The notes under the pieces: generated by a model
What the model was told of the DNA's origin: nothing
Databases searched by the model: none
Seen by the model: only the letters and a program-made list of their open reading frames with translations
Shown: positions 13,072 to 23,884 of the stretch, one piece after another
Layout: each line of letters starts with the position of its first letter
Numbering within the stretch: the stretch's first letter is position 1
Position numbers and translations under genes: made by a program
Source of the DNA: Episyrphus balteatus
Lineage: Eukaryota > Arthropoda > Insecta > Diptera > Syrphidae
Assembly (NCBI RefSeq): GCF_945859705.1
Contig: NC_079135.1
Coordinates: 20,214,501-20,278,500, forward strand
DNA: 64,000 nt
Direction of reading: 5' to 3'

Positions 13072-13210
13072 TTTTGATTAAATTAGCACATTTTTCACAT
13101 ATTTCATATTTATTTTCATAAAAATATAGTTGCCAAATATATAACGCCAAAATAATCAACTTTATGTGAAAATAAATATGAAATATGTAAAAAATGTGCT
13201 AAATTAATCA
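13072..13210. repeat. Foldback (long imperfect palindrome)
   Basis: Left arm 13072-13120 (containing TTAGCACATTTTTCACATAT) and right arm 13162-13210 (containing AATATGTAAAAAATGTGCTA) are near-perfect inverse copies of about 48 bases separated by about 41 bases. The structure could be a small foldback transposon remnant. No target duplication was recognised. Confidence 0.85.
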
Positions 13211-15032
13211 AAAAATCCAAGAAATAGCATAAATAGGGTATAAAAGAGTTTTTTACTACTTTGGTACGTTTTGGTCTTTGTTTTAAATTTTTTAATTTTG
13301 TTTTTCATTGAATATGAACAGTTCTGAACAAATCCAAAAGCGAACATCTTTTTGACATCAATTTAGCTAAATTTCCAGCTTATATTCAGTTTTGTGAAAG
13401 GAAATTCTATAAAAGCTTATTCTGTCCGCCATTTTGGAACCACCATATTGAAAAAATACAAGTTGGTAGATTGTTCGTATTTCTCATACTAATATGCTTC
13501 AGTGTCCAAATTTCATGACTTTTCGTCAAGAAATGGCCGTGTAAATGATTTTTGACGCCATAAAGCACCACTGTGCGACGAGGAGAACGATACATAATCA
13601 AATCCCTCTAGACCAACAGATTTTCAAATCTTTAACGAGTTCATAGCTTTCACTGATTGTTTCAACTCAATTTTACTTCAAATTTGGTAAAAATAATAAT
13701 TTACTAAACAATTAAAAAAAATTCGTAAAAATACGAATTTTTTGCCATATTTCAACGAATTTCAAAACGCATGTGTGCGACCGGAAGTCCTTACCCCATT
13801 TGAACAATTTTTTTTTCTACTAAATATTTGGCTAATATAAAGGTTGTCCAAAGCTATTCTATTAAAAAAAAAGATGTTAGGGTGTTTAATTATTTTTTTG
13901 TAAAAATACCATTTTTTTAAATATTTTTTCAAGCTTTAGAGCCGATGCGCGGATTGAAGATATTAACCGATTTTGATTATTTTTTAACCAATTCTTAGTA
14001 TTCACCATTCACAGCTTTTCCGCGCTACGATTTGAAATTCGAAAAAAACCCAAAAACGACCCACCTTAATATACATTGTATATGCTTCTGTCATTGCACT
14101 GTTTGGATTCTTCATGATAATAACTTTCATGCAAAATTTGGTTACTTTATAATAATTTTTATAGGTTTTTTGGTAGTTAGTTTGCAACTGTTATAATAAC
14201 ATGGGTTGACAGATAAAAAAGAGATATAACTTTTTTCAGAGACGTCATATTGAATTGATTTTAGTTTTTTTGGAATCAGCATTAAACCCTTATATTGACT
14301 GAATTAATATGAGAGAAGTTTTTAAAAGTTTAAAAACGTCGTATTCCCTTTTAAGACTATGAATCGATAAAGCAACGACATTATAACGAATATCACTGGA
14401 GATGGAGAATTAAGTGACAAATTTAAACGGGTGAATTTGAAAAGGTGATTTTTAAGTGTTGATTTGAAAGAAATTGTTTAAAACTTCCTTTTTTTTTGTT
14501 TGATTGGACATTCGATTTAGGATTTCTATATTTTAATCTGCTGTCAACTGAAAAAAATGACGTATTTCTCTTCACATTTCTTTTTTGAACACCGGCACCG
14601 CACATATGAGTATTTTCATCAAAAATTTGGCCATAATTATTTTTCTTGGTTTTTGTTAGTATTTCTGTTTAAAATGAATATCCCTACAAGAAAATACAAT
14701 ACAAACCAAGTTTTTGTTATTTTTATTTTTCCATAAAAAACTCAAAAATTTGATTAATGGCCTATACTCCGCCTGTCGACATTATTTTTCTCAATTTTTG
14801 TTCTTCATCCCTAATACACAATTCTCAGTATCTTTTCTCTCTTCCCCAACCTTAATTAACTAATAACATCAGTAAATTTAATTTAAAAATAAAAAACGTT
14901 GCATAAAGTAAGGAGTATTTTCTATCAGAAAGTGAAAAACTAATTGACCTTCAATTCTCTAAAGAGCACCTAAGAGCACCCAATTTTTTCTGCATTGGTT
15001 TAAGGAATATATAAACTAACTCATAAGTTTCA
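13211..15032. other. Non-genic stretch, old interspersed-repeat texture
   Basis: Segments such as TCCGCCATTTTGGAACC near 13424 and degenerate T-rich blocks to about 14650 have the texture of decayed interspersed repeats, but no ends can be defined. The reverse-strand frames at 13407-13601, 14002-14187 and 14423-14605 show no recognisable protein features. Confidence 0.5.
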
Positions 15033-15182
15033 ATTCATCCATTGAATAATTATATATAGAAGTGACACCGATAGTTTCTAGCGCCACAGAATTTTATTTT
15101 TTTCGGCAATCAGATGTACTAAAAAATGTCCAGAGAGAATGGGGCTTGTCCTAGAAAATTATATTTTCAAAAATTTGTTTTT

Positions 15183-15427
15183 AAAAAAGGAAATTTCACT
15201 AATACAAACATTAGAAAACAAATATCAAATAAAAATAAAACGTATCGACATGTCGACATCCTAAATTAGAAAAAAAAAAATAAGGAAATTTTACTCACAC
15301 ATAAAACATAAAACAAATATCAAACAAAAATAAATCTTATCGACACATCGACATCCTATAAATGAAAAAAGAAAAAATGGAAATTTTACTCATACATACA
15401 AAATTACACAAATATCAAACAAAAATA
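15183..15427. repeat. 95-bp tandem repeat, about 2.5 copies
   Basis: Blocks with GGAAATTT(C/T)ACT, ACAAATATCAAA and TATCGACA(T/C)(A/G)TCGACATCCT recur at a spacing of about 95 bases (GGAAAT at about 15189, 15284 and 15379). It lies near the left end of the 3.58-kb TIR element and may be a subterminal repeat of that element. Confidence 0.8.
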
Positions 15428-16024
15428 TTGGAAAGTTATTTGACATTATAAATGTATCCATAGTAACTCGAAACTAAAAACAAAACATTTTTATTAACGA
15501 CGAGAATTTGAACAAAATTAAATAATTATTGTTGTATATCCTAGGCACGTTATAGCTTATAGGGCATGAAAGTTACACTTATTTCAATAGTCCTATTAGC
15601 GTAGGTGACAAGGTGATTGCTCTTTACTTTTGCTCTTTGAGTTCGTATCCCCACAGAGATTGCTATTTTTTTATATTATATTTTATTGACAATATTATAA
15701 AATGTGTAACAACTAGCGCCTTTTTTTTGCTGAATCGAAACTCCACCTGATAACTTTACTTCATGACAAATAAATTTGTGCCAAAGAAATCTGAATAAGA
15801 AGTTTTATTCACCAAAACTTATAATTAGTAAATTTTATTTTCTACGGGCCTTACCAATAATCAAATTTAAGGCTGACTTAAATATTTAACTGAATTATAT
15901 ATATTTCACCCTACCAATAAACAATTTAATACTCAGGTACAAGGCTAACGCTCGGCTAAATTTAATAGTTGTGTTTCATAACGAGTGCAGCTTTTAACCT
16001 GAGTTGTTTTTATACACTAGTCCA

Positions 16025-16740
16025 AAAAGTTAAAGGAACAAAGCAGAATTCGTGATAGCTCCAACAAGTACCTATTCCATTTGATTTCTTCTACTAAGAA
16101 AGATTTGTAGAAAAAAAATTTCAAAATCGTTGGAACCTTATAAATAAATTAAAACAAAAAAAAAATCAAAAATAAAATTGGTATGCAATTTCGTAGAAAT
16201 CACTATTCAACATTCAAAACTAAAATGTCAAAAAAAATTAATTTCCGGTTTTCGAAAATTTGATTTTTCAAAAAAAAGTGTTCAATTTTTTTTATCCAAA
16301 AACTATTATTTTTCCAAATTGTCTTACTGTTTTATATTTAAACTATATAAATATTATTTAAACTATATAAAAATTCTTTAAAATTGAATTGGCAGTTTGG
16401 CAGAAAATCAGATTTGAAAAAAACGGTTCTACGGTAGGTTAATAATAATTTTAAAAAATTTCCATGATTGCCCAAAAACTATTTTATAATTTTTTTAAAC
16501 AAAATTACTGGTACCGTTTTCGAGAAAATAAAACATTTCCGAAATTGGTATATGGCAGGTATCGTTATTTCTGGTAAAAAAAATAAGTTCTAAAAACCCC
16601 TCTGGAGAGTCTCCAAAAAATACTTCATACCAAGTTTGATGTTAATCGGTAGATCCGTTTAGCTATAGACAGACAGACTGACAGATGAACAAAAAATCTA
16701 CTATTAGTATTCTCCAATGGAACAGGGCTATAGTAATGCA
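16025..16740 (+). repeat. Repeat family B fragment ending in a GACAGACAGACTGACAG tail
   Basis: T-rich blocks such as TATCCAAAAACTATTATTTT, followed by TACCAAGTTTGATGTTAATC and CTATAGACAGACAGACTGAC near 16630-16690, resemble text at about 32200-32290 and 49080-49140. Tails of this kind are widespread in insect interspersed repeats. Boundaries are uncertain, and there is no coding capacity. Confidence 0.45.
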
Positions 16741-17217
16741 ATGTCTGATTGTTATCTCAACTTTTTTTTTTGTGAGAATGCATAGCTTGACTATATAGTA
16801 TCATGACAAAATAAAGAGCATGTAAAAGCTACATTCTTCTAGTTTTAGGATATTAGAACCAAATATTTTATTTCAAATGGTGAAATAGGAAAATCATTGG
16901 AACTATCCAAAACCACATTTTCATACATTTGCGATCAAAATAGACCTTTTTACAGTTTTTTTTCAAATAAACTCAAATTCTTGTGAGTTTATTTCAACAT
17001 TTTATTAATTATTATCGTTTAAATTTTAGATTAAAAAAAATTAAAAACAGAGAAAAGTATCCAAAAATGGTACGAAAAGATTTTTTTTCCAAAATTTAAC
17101 ATTTTGTAAAAACTGCAAATTTGAACAAAGCCGTAAATCCAAAGTTCTTGCGCATACATAAATCATTTTAAGCAAATAATCGAGATAGTTTCGTATTGTA
17201 TTAAAATATTTGAAATA

Positions 17218-18036
17218 GGGTAAATTAGGGCATTATGGCATACCTAAGCACAAACTCAAATAACTTTACTACGGACTACAATTTTTACTTCAATCATTTT
17301 TTTTAATTAAATTTCATAAAAACGTAACATAAATAAATTATTTAAGAATAAAAATTCAAGCTTTTAAACAAAAAATAAATTAAATTAAAAATAGTCCAAA
17401 AAAAACCATATTGCCCTATGTACGGGCAATATGGCGAACCCCATTTACTTCGGAACCCTTTACTTTTTTTACGTATATTCAGCATTTCTGAAATATAATT
17501 GTAAATAAGTTTCATAAAATTAACGTTAAATTGAGGTTATTTTCAAATTTAAAAAAATGCAGAGTTACTTTTGAAATTAGTTTTACATAAGGGCATTATG
17601 GCGCAGTCGGGTATAATATAGCGCCATAATGCCCTTATCACATCTGCGCCATATTGCAAAATATACACATATTCACAAAACTCCAAAAACTAAACACAAT
17701 TCTTACTTAAGTTAAAATATAACAAGTGATATAACCAAACCAAAACTGTACCCTGCGTTTCACTCTTTACAACAAACACGTGCGCTGTATACTTACCGAG
17801 ATACACACAAACAAAAACAAAGCGATATTATATTGGAACCCAGAACCGGTATATTTTTTTTGTTTTCTTTTTTCTTTGGCACAAAAATAATAGCAGTGAC
17901 CTGCGATCGTCACAAGGCTAGTGTTCAACGAAGGCCGAAAATTCTGCATTGGTTTTATTTAAATGCGGGTATTGGAAGTATGGTAGTTGAGAGGTGCGCC
18001 ATAATGCCCGGTGCGCCATAATGCCCGAAGTTACCC
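17218..18036. mobile_element. Nested TA-flanked MITE with iterated GGGCATTATGGCGC motif, 819 bp
   Basis: Left end GGGTAAATTAGGGCATTATG; right end, on the opposite strand, GGGTAACTTCGGGCATTATG. TA flanks at 17216-17217 and 18037-18038. The motif GGGC(A)(A/T)TATGGCGC occurs repeatedly inside in both orientations: an 11-bp perfect stem at 17406-17416/17424-17434, an 18-bp perfect inverted repeat at 17587-17604/17621-17638, and a tandem copy at the right end. This suggests multiple transposase-binding sites. It lies inside the 3.58-kb TIR element, so it inserted later. Confidence 0.8.
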
Positions 18037-18514
18037 TATGCATTAAAATACTTTAAAATAATGTGTAATATGGCCATATTGTATGAACTTGATCCTTACC
18101 TACTCTTGCATATGGGGTTTAAGAAAATAGTAAGTATATGCTACAGTGCATGCAGACAACATTTATATAATGTGAACTACAGCTAGATATTATTACAAAA
18201 ATCACCCTAGTCAAAATTAAATAAACTCTCTATAGTTGAAGAAAAATCTTCTTGTCGTTAATAAAAACAGAAAAACAAAATCCTTTCAAATATACATAAG
18301 AATCAAACATTCAAAAATAAATGTTCAATTCAAAATATTACAAAAATTAAAAATAAATTCAATTTGAATATTACAGAAACAAAAATAAACAAACACACTT
18401 CTAACACAAAACAAAACTAATACAAATACACCAAATATAAATAATATAGTAGTTGTGGTTACTTAGTAACCAAAAGTCCTTTTAAGGATTTTTTCTGCCA
18501 TCGAATACACAATC

Positions 18515-18562
18515 CTAAAACGATTGTGGCGCCACTCTTGTAACGATTGTAGCGCCACCCCT
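18515..18562. repeat. AACGATTGTRGCGCCAC direct repeat
   Basis: Two adjacent copies of AACGATTGT(G/A)GCGCCAC lie just inside the right TIR of the 3.58-kb element, with a related AGCGCCAC at about 15080 near the left TIR. They are probably subterminal binding sites of that element's transposase; this is inference. Confidence 0.6.
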
Positions 18563-18622
18563 CAAACAAAGCGGATGTTTATTCCGGTGTCACTTCTATA
18601 TATAATTATTCAATGATTCATC

Positions 18623-21600
18623 GCAGAATAACGGGGTAAACTAAAAAAAAAAATCATTCAAGTTCAAATAATAGCATAACAAAAATAACAAGTTTTTATA
18701 TTTATTTTTCTAAGCCCGAATTGAAATATTAAACATTTCCAAAACTTTATTAATATCGTTAATAAATAACTGAAGAAGAATTCTACCTTTAGTTTTTTTA
18801 GATTTCTATCACAACACTTCGATATCGCATATCGAATAACACTTACCAAAGTACTTCGCATTGAAATAAAAATGAGGTAGGTAGATGTAATAATAAACTT
18901 TGAACTCATTTTTTAACAAGACACGATCGAAAAACAAAAAAATAAATGCAGGATATTGACCCATGCTTATTTTGCGCCCACTTTGACAACTTTTTTGGTG
19001 TCAATTTTGATTTTCAGAAAATCGTCTTTTGACCAGGTTTTTACTACAAATACTCGTATGTGTACCGTTTCGAAGATACTACGATATTCACTTAAATCAT
19101 CTTCGATTTGCTAAATCAGTAGAACCCGTAAAATCAATCATTTGACAACAGAACAACAAACGGATTTGGCGAATCAAAAATAGACATATATGACAATGTA
19201 TGCGTCCTGCAGAACCAAGAAACTGCATGTGTCAGTCACTGAAAAGAAAAATGCATAAAAAAGTACGCGAAACTTTTCTTTGGAATTTATGATGAATTTG
19301 GATTTGGATTCGATACAAGAGAAAAAATGGCTGCTTATACGCTTCATAGCCACGAAAAGTGCACTTGAAAACCTCATCATAGTTTCACCTGAACTAAATG
19401 CATAGAAATCAGTTCTGGGAATTTTTGTTTTTTCAAGTAAAATAAGTGTGTCGTCTTGGGTGCTAAACAGAACACCTGAAACTGAACATAGTTAGATGAA
19501 TGCATTGATTGGTTTAACTGGAAATCAAAAAATGCTTTTGGCATCATAGAATCCTTTCATTTGGGAATACTGAGAATAAAATGTTCTATGCTGTATAAGA
19601 CAACCTCTACGATTTTTTTCCAACCATTTACCAACAAATGGGAGAAAAAATTTATTCCTAGAAACCTCTTTAATCGAAAATATATAATTTAACTCCTTTT
19701 TCTGTTGAACTTTAATTCAAGTTAATACCAGAAAATTTAAGACATAAAGTCAAGACGATGATATAGTGCTGACGAGCAGACAAAACATAATCACTATGGG
19801 AGGGCTAAATAATTAATTTGATTCTCTCTAAGGGAATAGAAAAAGACCCAAATACACACACCATTTCACAGAAACAACACACACACAATATTATTATAAT
19901 ATTTATCCAAAAAAGGCGATAGGGTTTTTCGGGGTAAAATGCGAGAGATAAAACACTTGAATATGATGAGATGGACAGGATAAAAGGCTTGACATGACAT
20001 TGAATTATCCAGACAAATTTATCATCGCCACCTGTGTGTCTGTATGTGTGTGTGAGTAATTTCTGTTAAATAAATGGCTGCGATGTTGTTTTGTTTGAGA
20101 AATAATTGGAAACATCCCGACGACGAAATGGCTTTCAATTGGAATAAAGTGAATTTTGTTGCTGTTGTTACAGTTTTTTTTGAGTATTTTATTTAATTAT
20201 CCTGATTGGTTTTGACAGGAGAAATAAGAGGTTACAGTAGATAATCCTTAAAAATACTCAATGGACGGAGAATATTGACGTGAATTTAATTGAATTGGTT
20301 AATTGAATTTCAAGCGCACAAACTTTGAATAAATATTTAGAGGAAATTTAATTTGAAAGGTAAGTCTAAGGATTAAAGGATAAATAAGCTCGAAATCTCA
20401 AGAAAATTAGTTTCTTAATCTCAAATTACCTCCATTAAATTTTAGCTTTCAAAGACGTAAAAATAAGATAATATTTTCATTTAAAGAAAAAAAAGTACGT
20501 ATACGCCCTAGTGTACACATTGAAAATTTATAATTACTATGATTCGAATTTTCTGAAAATCACATTCCTATCAAATTCGAAATCTTAAATCTAATCTTTA
20601 ATATTTAAAAGTTAAAATTACTCCCTTAGGTGTAAAATGTAATTATTCACGTGCTCATTAAACTTACAATATATCAAATATATCCCTTTTTTCCCTTTTT
20701 GATACTTCAAAATTAAAATCTATAGATTATTTAGTTCGTTTTTAATATAAATTAACTCGAATATATCTTCCTAATGATTGGTGGGGGATAAACAAGTTAC
20801 GTGTTCTATTAAAAACCAGCAGAAAACAATCATGGAAATAGTAAATTAGGAACGCAAAAAGAAGAGAAATATTTCCCCAATGTAATCATTTCCATCATTA
20901 TCGTTTTAATCTTTTTTTTTTTATTAAAAGAACCCTATAGAACACCGCAGGAATACAGAAATAACCAATAACCACAAATAGAAAAGAAAAAAGAGAAGAG
21001 TGTAGATTGTACCTTCTTGATTCTTCTTCCTTCCAAATACACAGGAAAATCTATATTTTTTTATAACATTTATCATGGGTTTGTGTTGTCTATTTTTCTC
21101 TTCTTTTTTTTTTCTTTGGTGAAACGTAAATAAAAATTCATACATTTTCTGATTCTTATGCTTTATCGATATATTTTATCATAGTGCGAATATCGACATT
21201 CAACGACAGGACACGTAAATAAGTAAAAAGCTTCATAGCCCATACTCTTATACTGATTTTCTATGTTTTTTTTTATTTATTTATTTTGTTGTAGTCCATC
21301 ATAGCAAGGATATCATCAGCTTCTTTAGTCTAGGTTTGGTTGAAGAATCAAATATTACAAAAGTCGAAAGCAGAAAAATTTGCTATTCACTTCACAGTAA
21401 GGTATACAAGAGGCATAGATAACATGGCCAACGTCTTGAGAATTTCACAATTGGTGTTTTAAAGCCCTTTTCCATATTGAAAAGGGACCCAACTAAAATT
21501 TTTAATTATTTCATTTTTGTGAAGTGCAATAGGACCGAATTTCACAAAATATTATAAAACCCATTTTACTTTTTGAGGATATGTCATTCATAACCAACAC

Positions 21601-22313
21601 GTTTGTTTTTTTTATAATGTTTATCAACTTACAGTAAACTTGCATGAAAATTGATGCTCCTCAAAAAAGTTTTGTCTGTGATCAATTAGAATGTAATATT
21701 TCTGTTGATTAATTCTTTTTAATATTAAAGACGGAATTAACAGAAACAAAATTTTAAAGTTCAATATTCTTATAATGTCAGACCACGTTTATTATAACTT
21801 TTTTTAAAGGTGATTTTACTGAAGAATTTTTAGTAAATAACTTGAATTGGTATTTATGTAATAAATTTTGATAGTGAGACGATATGTAATTGTAACAAAA
21901 CTTATTTTTGTGAAAAAATTCAAAGAAATAAAAAAAAAAACGCTGAAAATTCTAAAAGGCCCTCATTTAAAACACAATGACAGTAATCACTTTAAATTTT
22001 TTTAAATTTAACTTTTTAAATTGACAATTTTATATTTTAAGTTGACAGCACAAAAAAAAAACAATATTTTTTTCTTCAGAAATCATTTTTTTATTACAAT
22101 AACCGATTCACTTGAAAACAATTATTCGAAAAGTGCACACTTTACCAACAAATAACGGGGTCTATTTGGGGTCTGTTTCTTAGAAATCTATATCAATAAT
22201 ATCAGCTTAATCAACGACTTTAAAATTTAGTTTGTGCTTGAAAGATTAGTAGTAAAAATTGTAAAAAAATTAACAAATTGCTTGTAATTGTAAAATTGAT
22301 AAACGTGATTACA
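18623..22313. other. AT-rich non-genic stretch
   Basis: No gene is recognised. Short TG-rich simple sequence is at about 20035-20055. Reverse-strand frames at 18664-18909, 19174-19380 and 20924-21145 are hydrophobic or lysine-rich low-complexity strings without motifs. Nothing else is supported. Confidence 0.6.
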
Positions 22314-22745
22314 AAAAAAAAAGAGGTTGTCTTTAAAGCCGGCTTACGGACGATGATTTTACGTTATAACGTCGTAAGAAAACAGGTTGTGTGCTTTTAA
22401 AATGAGCCATTTGAAGCGTTTATTTATTTCAAACAATCATAATTTACAAGAAAAAGCTAAAAAAAATACCTTTTTTCTTTTCTCATTATATTAATTTTTT
22501 ATTTTAAAAGCTTACAAAAAAAATTATACCACTAAAAAGCCAAATATTTCTTCTAAATAATAAAACCATTTTTACAATGAGCAAAAAGTATTAAAATAAT
22601 TTATTAACAATCATTTCTTATGAAAAAAGTGAAAAAATCATTTCCATCACCCAAAAATTCATTTTTTTGATAAACAACCTATAATAAATTTTATACCACC
22701 TGAAAACTTATTGCTTCACCTCAAAATATGTATATAGATCATGTC
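22314..22745 (+). mobile_element. Repeat family A, copy 3 (5' part only)
   Basis: It begins with the family start (AAAAAGAGGTTGTCTTTAAA) and the foldback GCCGGCTTACGGACGATGAT, then follows the family through ATACCACCTGAAAACTTATT near 22692 before stopping abruptly. A hAT-like element begins about 65 bases further on, but its 8-bp duplication lies outside this copy, so the truncation is separate. Confidence 0.75.
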
Positions 22746-22809
22746 TATTTGACTGCATTTAATTTATGTCGATATCTTACTTTAATCCTTAGATATTTGA
22801 CATTTAGGT

Positions 22810-23383
22810 TAGAGATGTTGCGAACATTGATTTGGCCGAATACCGAATATTCGGCAGCCGAATATTCGGCCAAGGACACTCAGAAAAAAACGTTGGTAAT
22901 TTCAAAAATTTTATACTTTGTCTCAAGAAAAGATGTGGCTTAAAAAATTCCCAACAACATCGTATTGTACCGATGAATAATTTTGTAGTATGTGGTGGTC
23001 AACACATACTACAAAATTTCATATTTTGACAACATTTGCTAAAGTCTACCTTTCTTCTTTTGGGACAAGTGTTTACAGCAAAAGAATATTTTTCGAAGCA
23101 GCAATAGTCTACGAAAATATATACGTAATCGTTTACTACCAACAAATGCGGAACAAATAGTTTTCATTCACGACAACTTGCCTTTATTAGATTATGAGTA
23201 CTAAAATTGCAATTTTTTAATAAAACACACATTTTGGTATAATAATTTAAGTAATTTTTCTTCTCCATTTGGTATTCGGTATTCGGCCGAATAGTTAAAC
23301 TATTCGGCCGAATACCGAATACCAGAAAAATAGGCCGAATAGGCCGAATACCGAATAGTGCCCGAATGTTCGCGGCATCTCTA
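22810..23383. mobile_element. hAT-like non-autonomous element with exact 8-bp target duplication, 574 bp
   Basis: ATTTAGGT at 22802-22809 is repeated exactly at 23384-23391. The ends are TAGAGATGTTGCGAACATT and, inversely, TAGAGATGCCGCGAACATT (2 mismatches in 19). Inside both ends are multiple copies of TTCGGCCGAATA and ATTCGGTATTCGG, which form palindromes near 22840-22872 and 23270-23360. An 8-bp duplication with short TIRs is the hallmark of the hAT superfamily. No transposase reading frame is present, so it needs a transposase in trans. Confidence 0.88.
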
Positions 23384-23670
23384 ATTTAGGTGTTTCCATA
23401 ATTCTTGCCCATGCTTATTTTTTTTTAACTTTACCTGCAGACGGTTTTCTTAAATACCATACAATCTTTTGTTTTCCACAAACTTTTTTGAAGTTATACT
23501 TCTTATGGGAGGGTGGGTATGAAAATTTACTTTTTGACAAGAATGTCAAAGGGATAATGACGCGATCACCCTGGGTAGCAGGGCTTTCGTTTCACCTTTA
23601 GAGTAGGCAGTACTTTAGTATTTAAAAATGCAGTACGCCGCAGTACGGCAAACATAAAACACACAACACG

Positions 23671-23884
23671 TTGCAAGTTACATGTTTCATGTGGCAAGTT
23701 GCATGTGGCAAGTCGTATGTGGCAAGTTGCATGTGGCAAGTTGCATGTGGCAAGTTGTATGTGGCAAGTTGCGTGTGGCAAGTTGCATGTGGCAAGTTGC
23801 GTGTGGCAAGTTGCATGTGGCAAGTTACATGTGGCAAGTTGCATGTGGCAAGTTGCATGTGGTAATTTCCATGTGGCAAGTTGC
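23671..23884. repeat. 14-bp minisatellite (GCATGTGGCAAGTT), about 15 copies
   Basis: The unit GCATGTGGCAAGTT is repeated head to tail with occasional C-to-T and A-to-G changes. Because 14 is not a multiple of 3 and the unit lacks stops, all six frames stay open over parts of it, which creates several overlapping apparent ORFs (23566-23944) with no biological meaning. The right end of the array is the insertion site of the next hAT-like element. Confidence 0.95.

Larger units (their letters stand above)
15040..18615. mobile_element. 3.58-kb TIR element with 31-bp perfect termini and 7-bp flanking duplication
   Basis: The first 31 bases (starting CATTGAATAATTATATATAG, then AAGTGACACCG) are the exact reverse complement of the last 31. 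ATTCATC flanks both ends (15033-15039 and 18616-18622), a likely 7-bp target duplication. CATTG termini, 31-bp TIRs and a 7-8 bp duplication recall the P-element superfamily, but this is only an analogy because no transposase is visible. GCGCCAC motifs occur just inside both ends (near 15080, 18530 and 18550). It contains a 95-bp tandem repeat, a fragment of repeat family B and a nested 819-bp MITE. All visible frames are short. Confidence 0.85.
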
